Notes: a model not told the origin generated them from the sequence alone. A DNA stretch of 64,000 nt from JASJAR01 sp039198225 (GCA_039198225.1 JBCCTQ010000005.1:62001-126000), one strand, 5' to 3'; positions 15,120-23,840 are shown, numbered from the stretch's first letter. Numbers and translations: made by a program.

Positions 15120-15776
15120 ATGAACGACCAAAGTTCGAAAGCCAGCCGCAGCACGGCGGTGCAACGTATCGAAGCGGCTTTGATGGAGGACATTGCAAGC
15201 GGTGTGTTGCGCCCTGGCGAACGGCTGGATGAAGTGTCGCTCACGGAAAGGTTTGGCGTCTCTCGCACGCCGGTACGCGAAGCGCTAACGCGTTTGGCCG
15301 CACAAGACATTCTTGTGCCGGGCGAAAAGCGGGGGGTCCGCGTCGCGGAGTATTCACGCGAGGAATTAGCGCAAATATTTGAAGCTATGCATGAAATTGA
15401 AGCCACATGCGCGAGGATCGCCTCCCAAAGACTATCGCTTCTGAGCCGCGCAGAGATCGAAAGGGCGCAAGCGGGATGCGTGGCCGCAGCCGAGAGTGGC
15501 GACTTTCACCGCTATATGCGCGCCAATGAACGGTTCCACCAGGCGATCTATCGTGCGACCGGCAACCCATATATCGCTGAGATCGCCTCGGATTTCCGCC
15601 GCAAGACCGGCCCCTTTCGCGCGAAAAAGTTCGCGTCCAAGTCAGACTTGATCGCCTCTGCTGAGAGCCATGGGGAACTCATTGCCGGGATCTTCTCTGA
15701 GGATTCCAAGGCGGCTTCAGACGGCATGCGCGCCCATATGACCGAGAGCTTTCTTCGAACGCTTGAGGCAAACTGA
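15120..15776 (+). CDS. GntR family transcriptional regulator (FCD subfamily)
   Basis: A 218-residue regulator with an N-terminal winged helix (RIEALMEDIASGVLRPGERL, then LTERFGVSRTPVREALTRLA, about 15-70) and a C-terminal all-helical FCD effector domain (about 80-205) with the expected metal-binding histidine and arginine pattern (FHRYMRANERFHQAIYRATGNP; ESHGELIAGI). FCD regulators respond to small organic acids or sugar acids, usually as repressors released by the ligand. It is divergent from the sugar ABC operon and directly upstream of the lactonase-HAD-aldolase-kinase operon, so it probably controls both. Confidence 0.93.
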   Translation: MNDQSSKASRSTAVQRIEAALMEDIASGVLRPGERLDEVSLTERFGVSRTPVREALTRLAAQDILVPGEKRGVRVAEYSREELAQIFEAMHEIEATCARIASQRLSLLSRAEIERAQAGCVAAAESGDFHRYMRANERFHQAIYRATGNPYIAEIASDFRRKTGPFRAKKFASKSDLIASAESHGELIAGIFSEDSKAASDGMRAHMTESFLRTLEAN

Positions 15777-15861
15777 GCCTCTCAGTGGCTTTTGCCTTGC
15801 ATCTGCATTTTAAGCAGTGCTTTTGTATGCAGTAAGCGAGTCACCACCTGGGGAGGGCCCG

Positions 15862-16797
15862 ATGGGCGTGGAAGTAACTAAGATATACCCGATCAATACG
15901 GGCTGGCTCGAAGCCGACCTGGGCACCTACATTTTTTGGAAGGGACCGGCCGGAAAGAAATACTGGAACCCTGTCTATTGCCACTATGTCGATACCGGCG
16001 AGCATAAGATCCTGATCGATACAGGTCTCTGCGACGAAGAGCGCGCGACGAAATACCACCATAAATGCGACAAACGTGGGTGTTTGCAGGTTCACGAGCA
16101 TCTCCAACAAAAGCTCGGCGTCCATCCAGATGAGATTGATGCGATTGTTTTCACGCATCTCCATTGGGATCACGTTCAGAATATGAAGGAATTCAAGAAC
16201 GCCCGCTACATTGCACCGAAGGCCGAAATTGAAATGGCGTTCAACCCATTGCCTCTCTACTACCGGACGTATGAATCCGGCTACCTCGGTATCGAACCGG
16301 CCTATACTGGCTGCGTTTTCGAGGCGGTAGAGGACGAATGCGAAGTGCTCCCCGGGATTACGATGTTCCATACGCCAGGCCATTCGGTTGGCCATATGGG
16401 TGTTACGGTGGCCACAGCCATGGGTGATATTGTGGTCGCCGGTGACGCGATATTCGTCGAACGGAATCTGGAACCAAACCCGGATGAGGGCTGGCGCTAT
16501 TGGGTGCCGGCCCGTTTCGTGAATTCTTACGAAGGTTGGAAGTCTGTCGAAGAGATCGACAAGCGCGCCGATTATGTTTTGCCCTGCCACGACGAAGAGG
16601 CGAATGCGCGCTCAGATGTGTATCCTTACGAAGGGATGCCACTGCGGCGGCGGCGTCAGCATATTCCAGGATTCAAATTCTACTTTGGTGATATGCCGCC
16701 GGGTACGGTTTCAAAGGCCGCTCCAGCCATGTCCGAGGCGGAGGCGAAGGCTCATTTGGCCAGCCTCATCCATCCAAAGGACATGGCTGAAAGCTGA
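15862..16797 (+). CDS. Metallo-beta-lactamase-fold lactonase (AHL lactonase family)
   Basis: A 311-residue enzyme with all the zinc ligands of the MBL fold: THLHWDH (HxHxDH, about 103-109), HTPGHSVGH (about 175), GDAIF (Asp, about 200) and PCHDEEA (late His). The frame opens upstream, but the ATG at 15862 has GGGGAGGG ahead of it. The best family match is N-acyl homoserine lactonase. In this operon, with a HAD hydrolase, an aldolase and a sugar kinase, hydrolysis of a sugar lactone is a more likely job than quorum quenching. It begins 85 bases after gntR and is followed by the HAD gene four bases on. Confidence 0.88.
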   Translation: MGVEVTKIYPINTGWLEADLGTYIFWKGPAGKKYWNPVYCHYVDTGEHKILIDTGLCDEERATKYHHKCDKRGCLQVHEHLQQKLGVHPDEIDAIVFTHLHWDHVQNMKEFKNARYIAPKAEIEMAFNPLPLYYRTYESGYLGIEPAYTGCVFEAVEDECEVLPGITMFHTPGHSVGHMGVTVATAMGDIVVAGDAIFVERNLEPNPDEGWRYWVPARFVNSYEGWKSVEEIDKRADYVLPCHDEEANARSDVYPYEGMPLRRRRQHIPGFKFYFGDMPPGTVSKAAPAMSEAEAKAHLASLIHPKDMAES

Positions 16798-16801
16798 GCC
16801 A

Positions 16802-17647
16802 ATGACGCAGCGGCTCACATCGCTCTTTGAGGTCGCAGACCGATTTGAAGTGATCGTCCTTGATCAATGGGGCGTGTTGCATAACGGGTCTTCTCCCTAT
16901 CCCGGAGCGGTTGGGTGCCTGAAAAAGCTAAGTTCAGCGGGCATCAGGCTTGCCGTTTTATCCAATTCCGGAAAGCGCGCCCGACCCAATGCGGAGCGGA
17001 TCCATGCGATGGGTTTCGACCGCGGCGTTTTCGAGCATGTAATGACGTCGGGCGAAGCGCTTTGGCAAGATATCGCAGAGGGACGGGTGAAAGAGTGCCG
17101 TTTCGCCCCAATCGAACGCGCCCCAAACGATGCCGCTCAGTGGGCTGAGGGTCTTGATGTGACCGTCGCCGCTTCCGTTGAGACCGCGGAAGCGGTGCTT
17201 CTGATGGGGCTTCCGGATGAGGCTGCGCCATCCGATTTTGAGCGAGTCCTTGAAGTCGCCCGGACCCGGAACCTGCCGGTCTTTTGCACCAATCCAGATC
17301 GCGCGGCACCGCGCGCGGACGGTCAGGTCGTACTGTCGCCCGGGGCGTTGGCCCATGCCTATGCCGATACCGGCGGCCAGGTTCGGTTTTACGGAAAGCC
17401 CCATCGACCGGTATACGACGCGCTCGAAATAGCCCTTGGCACGACGTCGAAACGGATGGCTATGGTGGGCGACAGCCTCGAGCATGACGTCGCCGGCGGC
17501 CGTGGGGCAGGGTGGTCGACAATCTTCGTCGAGGGCGGGCTCCATGCGGCAGCGTTCGTTGAGGCCGACCCCCTTTCGGCCCTTTCTGCCCTTGCAGCGC
17601 AACATGACGCGCCGCTGCCAGATTACACGATTTCGAGGCTTCAATGA
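16802..17647 (+). CDS. HAD-superfamily class IIA hydrolase (TIGR01459-like)
   Basis: A 281-residue HAD protein. Motif I is VLDQWGVLHNG: the nucleophile Asp is present, but the second Asp of the usual DxD is Trp, as in the DxWG subgroup of class IIA. Motif II is LSNSGKR; the late motif is VGDSLEHDVAGGRGAGW followed by TIFVEGG. The open frame is longer, but the ATG at 16802, four bases after the lactonase stop, gives the normal N-terminus. Its stop overlaps the next aldolase start by four bases (ATGA). It may remove phosphate from a pathway intermediate. The replaced second Asp makes the catalytic rate uncertain. Confidence 0.88.
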   Translation: MTQRLTSLFEVADRFEVIVLDQWGVLHNGSSPYPGAVGCLKKLSSAGIRLAVLSNSGKRARPNAERIHAMGFDRGVFEHVMTSGEALWQDIAEGRVKECRFAPIERAPNDAAQWAEGLDVTVAASVETAEAVLLMGLPDEAAPSDFERVLEVARTRNLPVFCTNPDRAAPRADGQVVLSPGALAHAYADTGGQVRFYGKPHRPVYDALEIALGTTSKRMAMVGDSLEHDVAGGRGAGWSTIFVEGGLHAAAFVEADPLSALSALAAQHDAPLPDYTISRLQ

Positions 17648-18618
17648 CTCTCTCCGTCCCATCCGAATTCGAGGACTTTCGAGCGCTCTCGGCGGCGCTG
17701 GGGCAGGACCCGCTCCGGGTTCAAGGTCCAGGCGGAAACACGTCGATCAAGGACGGATCGGTGATGTGGATCAAAGCTTCCGGAACCGAGCTTGCCGAGG
17801 CAGAGTCAAAGGACATCTTCGTGGCTGTCGACCGAAGCGCGGCCCAGGCCGAGGCACGGGGTGAAGCAGGAGACGGAAGCTGCAAGGCGACGGTTCTCGA
17901 TCCTCAAAACACCCTTCGCCCATCGATTGAGACAACGTTTCACGCAGCGCTCAACTGGCCGGTCGTGGCCCATACCCACTCGGTTGGAACGCTCGTCCAT
18001 GCCGTAGCTCAGGAGGGTCGCGCGGCGGCACGAGAAAAGCTCAACGGCCTCCCGGCCGTCCTCGTCCCCTATGCCAAACCGGGATTGCCTCTGACCGGTG
18101 AAATTCTCTCCCAGGCGCAACCGTCGACGCAGGTTTTCGTTTTGGAAAACCACGGGCTGATAGTCTGCGGCGGGACTGTGGGTGAAACCGCCCGATTGAC
18201 CGAGGACGTGGAGGCCCGGTTGGCCATGCCAGCGCGCCCCGTGAGCGATGATCTCCCCGATATTCCCGCACCCGACGGGTTCGATTGGGCCGAGGAGAGC
18301 TGGGTTGCGCGGGATTCCAGGGCATCAACACTGGCTTCGAACGGGTCCTACTACCCTGACCACGTGGTGTTTTTGGGCCCCGCACTCCCCAGGTCCGACC
18401 ATGACGGACGTCCACCGGCCATCCTGATCGACGGGATGGGCATTGCTCTCCGCCGCGGGGCGACCTCCTCGCAGCAGGCCATGCTGCGTTGCCTTTCGGA
18501 TCTTTTGGCTCGGCTCCCGGAAGGTTGGACGCCGCTGCCGATTGGTGCGGAGGCGGAGGCGGAGCTTCTGGATTGGGACGCAGAGAAATATCGCCAGGCC
18601 CTGGCGGCCCGTTCGTGA
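17644..18618 (+). CDS. Class II aldolase family protein
   Basis: A 324-residue member of the class II aldolase/adducin family with QGPGGNTSIKDG (about 24), WIKASGTEL (about 42), catalytic Glu in SIETTFHAAL, metal ligands THTHS (about 112) and ENHGLIVCG (about 170). It is about 100 residues longer than the 224-residue aldolase at the other end of this locus, has a larger C-terminal region, and resembles the aldolase half of rhamnulose-phosphate aldolase/dehydrogenase fusions rather than fuculose aldolase. It overlaps both neighbours by four bases (ATGA upstream, GTGA downstream), so translation of HAD, aldolase and kinase is coupled. Confidence 0.87.
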   Translation: MTLSVPSEFEDFRALSAALGQDPLRVQGPGGNTSIKDGSVMWIKASGTELAEAESKDIFVAVDRSAAQAEARGEAGDGSCKATVLDPQNTLRPSIETTFHAALNWPVVAHTHSVGTLVHAVAQEGRAAAREKLNGLPAVLVPYAKPGLPLTGEILSQAQPSTQVFVLENHGLIVCGGTVGETARLTEDVEARLAMPARPVSDDLPDIPAPDGFDWAEESWVARDSRASTLASNGSYYPDHVVFLGPALPRSDHDGRPPAILIDGMGIALRRGATSSQQAMLRCLSDLLARLPEGWTPLPIGAEAEAELLDWDAEKYRQALAARS

Positions 18619-19889
18619 CCGATCTCGCCCTCGGCCTTGATCTCGGGACATCCGGGGTCCGGTCCGCAGTGGTCAGCGGGGCGGGGGAGGTCGTTGCCAC
18701 CGCGCGGGCCAGCTACGGGCCAGGCGGTGATGACGGTGGAGATCCCACGCGCTGGTGGGCGGCTGTCGCGGAGTGCCTTAGCGCGCAAGCTGACGCTCTC
18801 GCGGGGGCGGGCCATTCCATGGGCGAGGTCGCGCGCCTCGGCGTCGATGGAACTTCGGGAACCGTTGTTTTGGCTGACAGCGAGATCGAGCCGGTCACCC
18901 GTGCGCTCATGTATAATGACGGCGGATTTGACGAAGAGGCCGAGCGGATCGCACGATTTGCGCCGGACCCCCATGTCGCGCGCGGTTCTGGCTCGGCCCT
19001 GGCCCGCGCATTACGGCTACAGGCCGAGGACCGCGAAGGCCGGGCGCGGCACCTTCTCCATCAAGCGGATTTTGTTGCAGCGCGTCTTGCGGGGCGCGGT
19101 GGATTTTCGGACTTCAACAACGCGTTGAAGACTGGCGCGGATCCCGCGACAGGTAGCTGGCCGGACTGGCTGGGGGAGCTTTTGTCCCCGAGCCTCCTCC
19201 CAGAGCTTTTCCCGCCCGGTGCCCCCGTGGCCCATGTCGCGAGTGAAATGGCCCGCAAGTTCGGCTTTGGCGACCATATGATGGTCCATACCGGTACAAC
19301 CGACAGCATTGCTGCTTTCCTCGCCGCAGCCCGCCCCGAGCCCGGCGCCGCCGTCACTTCGCTCGGGACGACGTTGGCGATCAAGCTTTTCTCTAACAAA
19401 CGCATCGATGCGCCGGAGCTTGGGCTTTATGCACATCGGATTGGCGAAGGCTGGCTCGTCGGTGGGGCTTCGAATACCGGCGGCGGCGTTTTGCGGAGTT
19501 TTTTCAAAGACGAAGAGATCGAAGATCTGTCGCGCCAAATCGATCCCTCCGTTTCGTCGGGACTGGACTACTACCCTCTGCCGAAACCCGGGGAGCGATT
19601 TCCAATCAACGATCCTACTCTTTCCCCGCGCCTCGCCCCGCGGCCCGAAAACGATGCATTGTTTCTGCACGGGATCCTCGAAGGCATCGCCCGCATTGAG
19701 CGGCTCGCTTACGATGCCTTGGCCGAGAAGGGAGCGCCCTATCCCAAGGCAGTGATCACTGCCGGGGGAGGAGCGCAAAACGCGACTTGGCGAGATATGC
19801 GCCAGCGTATTCTTGGCGTGCCGGTGGTCGCGGTCTCAACGACAGAAGCCTCCGTTGGAACAGCTTTACTCGTGCAATCGTTCGCCTAG
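18615..19889 (+). CDS. FGGY-family carbohydrate kinase
   Basis: A 424-residue sugar kinase of the FGGY family, with the N-terminal phosphate loop LGLDLGTSGVRSAVVSG and a second ATP-site motif TSLGTTLAIKLF (about 250), plus VITAGGGAQNATWRDMRQRI near the C-terminus. The catalytic Asp lies in LGVDGTSGTVVL. The start is a GTG at 18615 overlapping the aldolase stop (GTGA), giving the family-typical N-terminus. FGGY kinases phosphorylate ketoses, polyols or related sugars; kinase plus class II aldolase suggests a phosphorylated sugar split to C2/C3 units. It ends the operon. Confidence 0.9.
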   Translation: MTDLALGLDLGTSGVRSAVVSGAGEVVATARASYGPGGDDGGDPTRWWAAVAECLSAQADALAGAGHSMGEVARLGVDGTSGTVVLADSEIEPVTRALMYNDGGFDEEAERIARFAPDPHVARGSGSALARALRLQAEDREGRARHLLHQADFVAARLAGRGGFSDFNNALKTGADPATGSWPDWLGELLSPSLLPELFPPGAPVAHVASEMARKFGFGDHMMVHTGTTDSIAAFLAAARPEPGAAVTSLGTTLAIKLFSNKRIDAPELGLYAHRIGEGWLVGGASNTGGGVLRSFFKDEEIEDLSRQIDPSVSSGLDYYPLPKPGERFPINDPTLSPRLAPRPENDALFLHGILEGIARIERLAYDALAEKGAPYPKAVITAGGGAQNATWRDMRQRILGVPVVAVSTTEASVGTALLVQSFA

Positions 19890-19893
19890 CAGG

Positions 19894-19917
19894 CATTGGC
19901 GATGCAGGTAGCCAATG
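19894..19917. terminator. Stem-loop between convergent genes
   Basis: CATTGGC and GCCAATG, seven exact pairs with a ten-base loop, begin five bases after the kinase stop and end ten bases before the end of the opposing hypothetical gene. The position fits a shared terminator; there is no T-run. Confidence 0.45.
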
Positions 19918-19926
19918 ACGCACGTC

Positions 19927-20358
19927 CTATATTTGGCCAGCGAGGAGTGTGGTTGTTTGCCAATAGGAGCGATCAATATCGGCAAACATCCTGTCATGCC
20001 CGCTACGGGTGATCTCGTCGGCGGGTCTGACCTCGATATCTGTCACATGCCCATGGTCCGGAAACATGCCAGCCAGTTTCGTCAGCAGGGTCTCCTCTCG
20101 TTCTGACAAGAGTATGCTGTCTTCGGCGGCCTCCGCATCGGCGGTTTGGACCATGTCAAAGGCGGAAAATACTGAATTCAGAGCAGGATAGACCCTGTCT
20201 TCCAGGAGAAAGCGCGCCAGCGCGTGTTCTGCCACGGCGCGGGTGGGTCCCCGTCTTTGCCAGTCGCGGAAAAGGATAATGAAGAACTCTTCATCGGACG
20301 TTAGGTCAGAGAAGCCCAAAGGCTCGGAAAGCCTGTCAATCACGGTGCAACCTTCCAT
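19927..20358 (-). CDS. Hypothetical protein, 143 residues
   Basis: No family recognised. The product is acidic, soluble and mostly helical (DEEFFIILFRDWQRRG, AVAEHALARFLLED, LLSEREETLLTKLAGMF), with a polar C-terminus containing RSGHDRMFADIDRSYW. Real-gene arguments: protein-like composition over the full length, and convergent arrangement with the kinase gene across a hairpin. There is no clear ribosome site. It stands alone, divergent from the MmgE/PrpD gene. Confidence 0.58.
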   Translation of the reverse strand: MEGCTVIDRLSEPLGFSDLTSDEEFFIILFRDWQRRGPTRAVAEHALARFLLEDRVYPALNSVFSAFDMVQTADAEAAEDSILLSEREETLLTKLAGMFPDHGHVTDIEVRPADEITRSGHDRMFADIDRSYWQTTTLLAGQI

Positions 20359-20445
20359 AAGAACTCATTCTGGGTGGCGGTTGCGACCTCTGTCCCAACC
20401 TTTTTCCAAGCGCTCCACCATTGCAAGTGGAAGCGTCGTCACCAT

Positions 20446-20467
20446 ATTGCATACCATAGTATACAAT
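20446..20467. promoter_or_regulatory. Palindrome upstream of the MmgE/PrpD gene
   Basis: Arms ATTGCATAC and GTATACAAT, reverse complements with one mismatch, flank CATA. The element lies about 155 bases before the MmgE/PrpD start. TTGTATAC-type palindromes are common operators of FCD GntR regulators, and the exact TTTTGTATCC palindrome near 28.9 kb is similar in kind. No GntR gene is adjacent, so the regulator would act from elsewhere. The rest of this 263-base gap (20359-20621) shows no gene. Confidence 0.45.
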
Positions 20468-20621
20468 GCTTGACGGGGTTGGCGAAACCTGCGATGACCC
20501 TGCCATCGCAAGGCAAGCGCTTTAGGCGTTTCGACCACGCCGCGGCAGGTCCGACCAACCGCGAAGTCCAAATGTTTGAAAACTCAACACATGCACGCCC
20601 CGGGCGCGCAATGGAGGTGGT

Positions 20622-22016
20622 ATGACGCATCACAGCACGGAGCTTTTGCCAGACACGATTGTCCGGCAACTCGGTCGGTTTGTCTCTGGAACAGACCACA
20701 AAACCATGAGCCACGAGGCCCGCGAAGAGCTCAAAAAACGTATTCTCGACACGATCGGCGTGGCCATTGGCGCCCTTGAGGGCGAGCCGATCAAAATGAT
20801 CCGCGCGCATAATGAAGATTTTGGCGGGAAGGAGCTCTGCACTTTTATTGGTGGTGGAAAGGGCGCCCCGGATCGGGTGGCGTTCTACAACGGTGCGCTG
20901 AGCCGGTATCTCGACTTTATGGACAGCTACCTTGCGAAGGGCGAGACCTGTCACCAATCGGATAATTTCGGTGCGGTCCTCGCGGCTGCAGAATACCGCG
21001 ATGCGTCAGGTGACGAACTTCTGACGGCAATGGCGGCGTCCTATCAGGTCCAAGGGCGTCTCTGCGACGAAGCGCCGGTACGTCACAAGGGCTTCGACCA
21101 TACCGTTCAGGGGGCCTACGCTTCGGCAGCCGGGGTGGCCCGCGCGCTTGGGCTCGATGCCGAGAAAACCGCCATGGCCGTGGCGATCTCGGGAACTTGC
21201 AACAACGCACTCCGTTGTACGCGGACCGGTAGCCTGAGCCATTGGAAGGGGCTCGCCTACCCCAATACCGGTTTCGTCGGCGCCCATGCGGCTTTCCTTG
21301 CCATGCGGGGCATCACCGGGCCGGAAGAGGTATTCGAAGGCAACAAGGGCTTCAAAGAGGCCATTGCCGGCGAGTTCACGATCGACTGGGCCACGGAAGA
21401 CCTCGAGAACGTCAAGAAGTCGATCATCAAGAAATACAACGCCGAGATCCACAGCCAGTCCTCCATTGAGGGGGCGCTGGAACTCCAGGCCGAGCATGGC
21501 TTCACCTGGGATCAGATCGACCGCATCGGCATCGATATCTTCGATGTGGCCTTCCACATCATCGGCGGCGGCGAAGAGGGTGACAAAACCATCATCCGCA
21601 CCAAGGAAGAGGCCGACCACAGCCTTCAATACATGGTCGGCGTCGCGCTGATTGATGGCAACGTGCTCCCGGCGCAATATGAAGGTGACCGGGTCACCCG
21701 CGACGACATCCAATCGCTGCTGCAAAAGTTTACCGTTCGACCGAAGCGGGAATATACTGACCGTTTCCCAGCTGAAGTCTGCACGGATCTCGCGATCACC
21801 CTGAAGGACGGGACGGTCCACAAGATCACCAAGACCGATTACGAGGGCTTCAATACGCGGCCGATGTCTTGGGAGACGGTGGAAGCGAAGTTCACCAATC
21901 TCGCAACACCGTTCACTTCCGAGCGCACACGGAAGGCCATCGTCGATGCGGTCAAGAACCTCGAAAAGGTGCCCGCCCGCGAATTGGCCGCGATCCTCGG
22001 CAGTCTCAACGCTTAA
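20622..22016 (+). CDS. MmgE/PrpD family protein
   Basis: A 464-residue protein of the MmgE/PrpD family, which includes 2-methylcitrate dehydratase (PrpD), immune-responsive cis-aconitate decarboxylase and several uncharacterised catabolic lyases. The family pattern is visible in the N-terminal half: ILDTIGVAIGALEG, AFYNGALSRYLDFMDSYL, GETCHQSDNFGAVLAAAEY, and the central lid region (HKGFDHTVQGAYASAAGVARALGLD). GGAGG stands seven bases ahead of the ATG. It is followed, after a strong stem-loop, by a ComA-like gene. The pairing is unusual and no methylcitrate cycle genes are near, so a plain PrpD role is unlikely. The substrate is unknown. Confidence 0.9.
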   Translation: MTHHSTELLPDTIVRQLGRFVSGTDHKTMSHEAREELKKRILDTIGVAIGALEGEPIKMIRAHNEDFGGKELCTFIGGGKGAPDRVAFYNGALSRYLDFMDSYLAKGETCHQSDNFGAVLAAAEYRDASGDELLTAMAASYQVQGRLCDEAPVRHKGFDHTVQGAYASAAGVARALGLDAEKTAMAVAISGTCNNALRCTRTGSLSHWKGLAYPNTGFVGAHAAFLAMRGITGPEEVFEGNKGFKEAIAGEFTIDWATEDLENVKKSIIKKYNAEIHSQSSIEGALELQAEHGFTWDQIDRIGIDIFDVAFHIIGGGEEGDKTIIRTKEEADHSLQYMVGVALIDGNVLPAQYEGDRVTRDDIQSLLQKFTVRPKREYTDRFPAEVCTDLAITLKDGTVHKITKTDYEGFNTRPMSWETVEAKFTNLATPFTSERTRKAIVDAVKNLEKVPARELAAILGSLNA

Positions 22017-22029
22017 CCCATCCCATCCC

Positions 22030-22053
22030 ACGCGCGGCAAAGGTGCCGCGCGT
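22030..22053 (+). repeat. Nine-pair stem-loop between the PrpD-like and ComA-like genes
   Basis: ACGCGCGGC and GCCGCGCGT are exact reverse complements around AAAGGT. The hairpin begins 14 bases after the MmgE/PrpD stop and ends 26 bases before the next ATG. It could be a partial terminator or a processing and stability element that sets the ratio of the two products. Confidence 0.6.
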
Positions 22054-22078
22054 CCCACTCAAACGGAAAGGAAATCCT

Positions 22079-22942
22079 ATGCTAGATATGGATGCCAACA
22101 AGGATCGAGCCCAATCGGAGGTCTGGAAGAACCGCTCCTTCCCCTACGTTCCGATGAACGAACGCGACCCCAAGCCGCGGACGAAGTCGATCACCGAAAT
22201 CCGCGGGCCCTATTACGCGCCGACGCCCCACACCTACACCAATGAGCTGCTGAACCTGATGGGCGAGCATGTGGATGGCTATAAGTACGCTGGTGGATCC
22301 TTCTCGTTTATGCCCGCCGAAGAGATCATCAAGCTCAACCGGATCTGCCACGACCACGGTGTGTATGTTTCAACCGGAGGCTGGATTGAAAACGTCCTGG
22401 CCCGGGCGCCCAACCATATCGACGAATATATCCAAGAGTGTAAAAAGCTCGAATTCGACATGATCGAATTGTCGACGGGGTTCATTCAGTTGCCAGTGCC
22501 GGACCTTATTCGCTTGATTGAGAAAGTGAATAAGGCGGGCCTGAAGCCGAAGCCCGAGATCGGTATACAATTCGGCGCGGGCGGCGATACGAGCCAAGCC
22601 GAACTTGAAGCCGAAGGCACCCGTGACCCTCAGATCCTGATCGATACCGCGAATGAGTGCCTGAATGCGGGTGCTTCGATCATCATGATCGAAAGCGAAG
22701 GCATCACAGAAAACGCCGATCCCTGGCGGACGGATGTGGCCGCGAAAATCATGAAGGAAGTCGGCATGGACAACGTCATGTTCGAGGCTGCCGATCCGGA
22801 AGTCTTCTCGTGGTACATCAAGAACTATGGCATCGATGTGAATATGTTCATCGACCATAGCCAGATCGTGCAGCTCGAATGCTTGCGTCGCGGTATCTGG
22901 GGTACGAAGTCTACTTTTGGGCGGATCACTACACACCGCTAG
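22079..22942 (+). CDS. Phosphosulfolactate synthase family protein (ComA-like)
   Basis: A 287-residue TIM-barrel protein resembling ComA, which adds sulfite to phosphoenolpyruvate to give phosphosulfolactate. The family pattern can be followed: KPRTKSITEIRGP, VDGYKYAGGSFSFMPAEEI, HDHGVYVSTGGWIENVLAR, LEFDMIELSTGFIQLP, LKPKPEIGIQFGAG and, late, IMIESEGITENADPWRTD. It has an N-terminal extension of about 30 residues. The ATG at 22079 has GGAAAGGAAA ahead. Neighbours do not include ComB or ComC; the ComC-like gene is some 28 kb away in the sulfonate operon. A family member with another carbon-sulfur or aldol-type substrate, tied to the MmgE/PrpD protein, is equally possible. Confidence 0.8.
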   Translation: MLDMDANKDRAQSEVWKNRSFPYVPMNERDPKPRTKSITEIRGPYYAPTPHTYTNELLNLMGEHVDGYKYAGGSFSFMPAEEIIKLNRICHDHGVYVSTGGWIENVLARAPNHIDEYIQECKKLEFDMIELSTGFIQLPVPDLIRLIEKVNKAGLKPKPEIGIQFGAGGDTSQAELEAEGTRDPQILIDTANECLNAGASIIMIESEGITENADPWRTDVAAKIMKEVGMDNVMFEAADPEVFSWYIKNYGIDVNMFIDHSQIVQLECLRRGIWGTKSTFGRITTHR

Positions 22943-22957
22943 GTCGCGCACCTATAT

Positions 22958-22987
22958 GATCCGGAGTGCAAATGAGCGCTCCGGATC
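22958..22987 (+). terminator. Twelve-pair stem-loop after the ComA-like gene
   Basis: GATCCGGAGTGC and GCGCTCCGGATC pair over 12 positions (one T-G wobble) around AAATGA, starting 16 bases after the stop. It is a likely transcription end or 3' protection element before the siderophore-interacting protein gene; no T-run follows. Confidence 0.55.
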
Positions 22988-23017
22988 GCCGTCCGAGCGC
23001 AGTTTTCAGGGGTCGAT

Positions 23018-23833
23018 ATGCCGATAATGGAAAATGTAAAGAAGGCGGTCCGAAAGGCCGCTGGCCGTCCTGGGCCGCGGCTTTTGACGGTGAAGGAGGC
23101 TTTCTATCTTACTCCGAATATGATCCGGGTGGTCTTTGCCGGGCCAGAATTGGAAGGCTTCCCCGAAGGCTGTGAGGGCGGCAATTGCAAACTGATGCTG
23201 CCCGAACCGGATGAAACCAAAGAGAGCTTTGCGGAACGATTGGCAAATGGGCCGACGCCGGTGCGGCGCACCTACACGGTTCGGAGTTTCGATTCCACGA
23301 CCCAGGAACTGGCCATCGATTTCGTGGCCCATGGTGACAATGGTCCCGCGTCGCGCTGGGCAGGCCAAGCAAAGCCGGGGAGCTTTTTGGGCTTCGCCGG
23401 CCCGAGTGGTCCGAAGGTGACCCATTTTGAGGCCGATTGGTATCTTGTGGCGGCCGATCCCTCTGCCATTCCGGTGGCCGCAGCCACGCTCGAAGCCATG
23501 CCCCGCGATGCAAAGGGCGTGGCAATTTTCGAGATCACCGCCGACGAAGACCGCCAAGATATCGACATGCCGGAAGGTGTTGTGGCCCATTGGTTCGTAC
23601 ATCCTGAGCCCCACACATCATCACCCGCTCAGGAGCGCTTTGTGCGTAATCTGGATTGGCCGGAGGGGCGCGTCCAAACATGCATTGCCGGAGAGAGCGG
23701 CGTGATCCGCGCCTTGCGGAACTTTCTACACAACGAGCAAAGCCTTCCGAAGGCCGACACCTATATCTCGGGCTACTGGAAAATCGGCCTTGTCGAGGAC
23801 GAGCACCAGAAATTCAAACGAGGTGGCGGCTGA
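23018..23833 (+). CDS. Siderophore-interacting protein (FAD-linked ferric reductase family)
   Basis: A 271-residue cytoplasmic protein of the ViuB/SIP family, which uses a flavin to reduce ferric siderophores and free the iron. The FAD-binding RRTYTVRSFD (RxYT motif, about 86) and WAGQAKPGSFLGFAGPSG (about 120-137) are present, and the C-terminal half has WYLVAADPSAIPVAAATLEA and YISGYWKIGLVEDEHQ. It is convergent with the iron-type ABC importer operon and probably works with it. AGGGG is just ahead of the ATG. Confidence 0.9.
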   Translation: MPIMENVKKAVRKAAGRPGPRLLTVKEAFYLTPNMIRVVFAGPELEGFPEGCEGGNCKLMLPEPDETKESFAERLANGPTPVRRTYTVRSFDSTTQELAIDFVAHGDNGPASRWAGQAKPGSFLGFAGPSGPKVTHFEADWYLVAADPSAIPVAAATLEAMPRDAKGVAIFEITADEDRQDIDMPEGVVAHWFVHPEPHTSSPAQERFVRNLDWPEGRVQTCIAGESGVIRALRNFLHNEQSLPKADTYISGYWKIGLVEDEHQKFKRGGG

Positions 23834-23840
23834 ATCAGGC

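Noticed and set aside
15862..16797. Quorum-quenching AHL lactonase
   Set aside because: The fold and zinc ligands fit, but the gene is embedded in a sugar catabolic operon with four-base spacing; a sugar lactone substrate is more likely.
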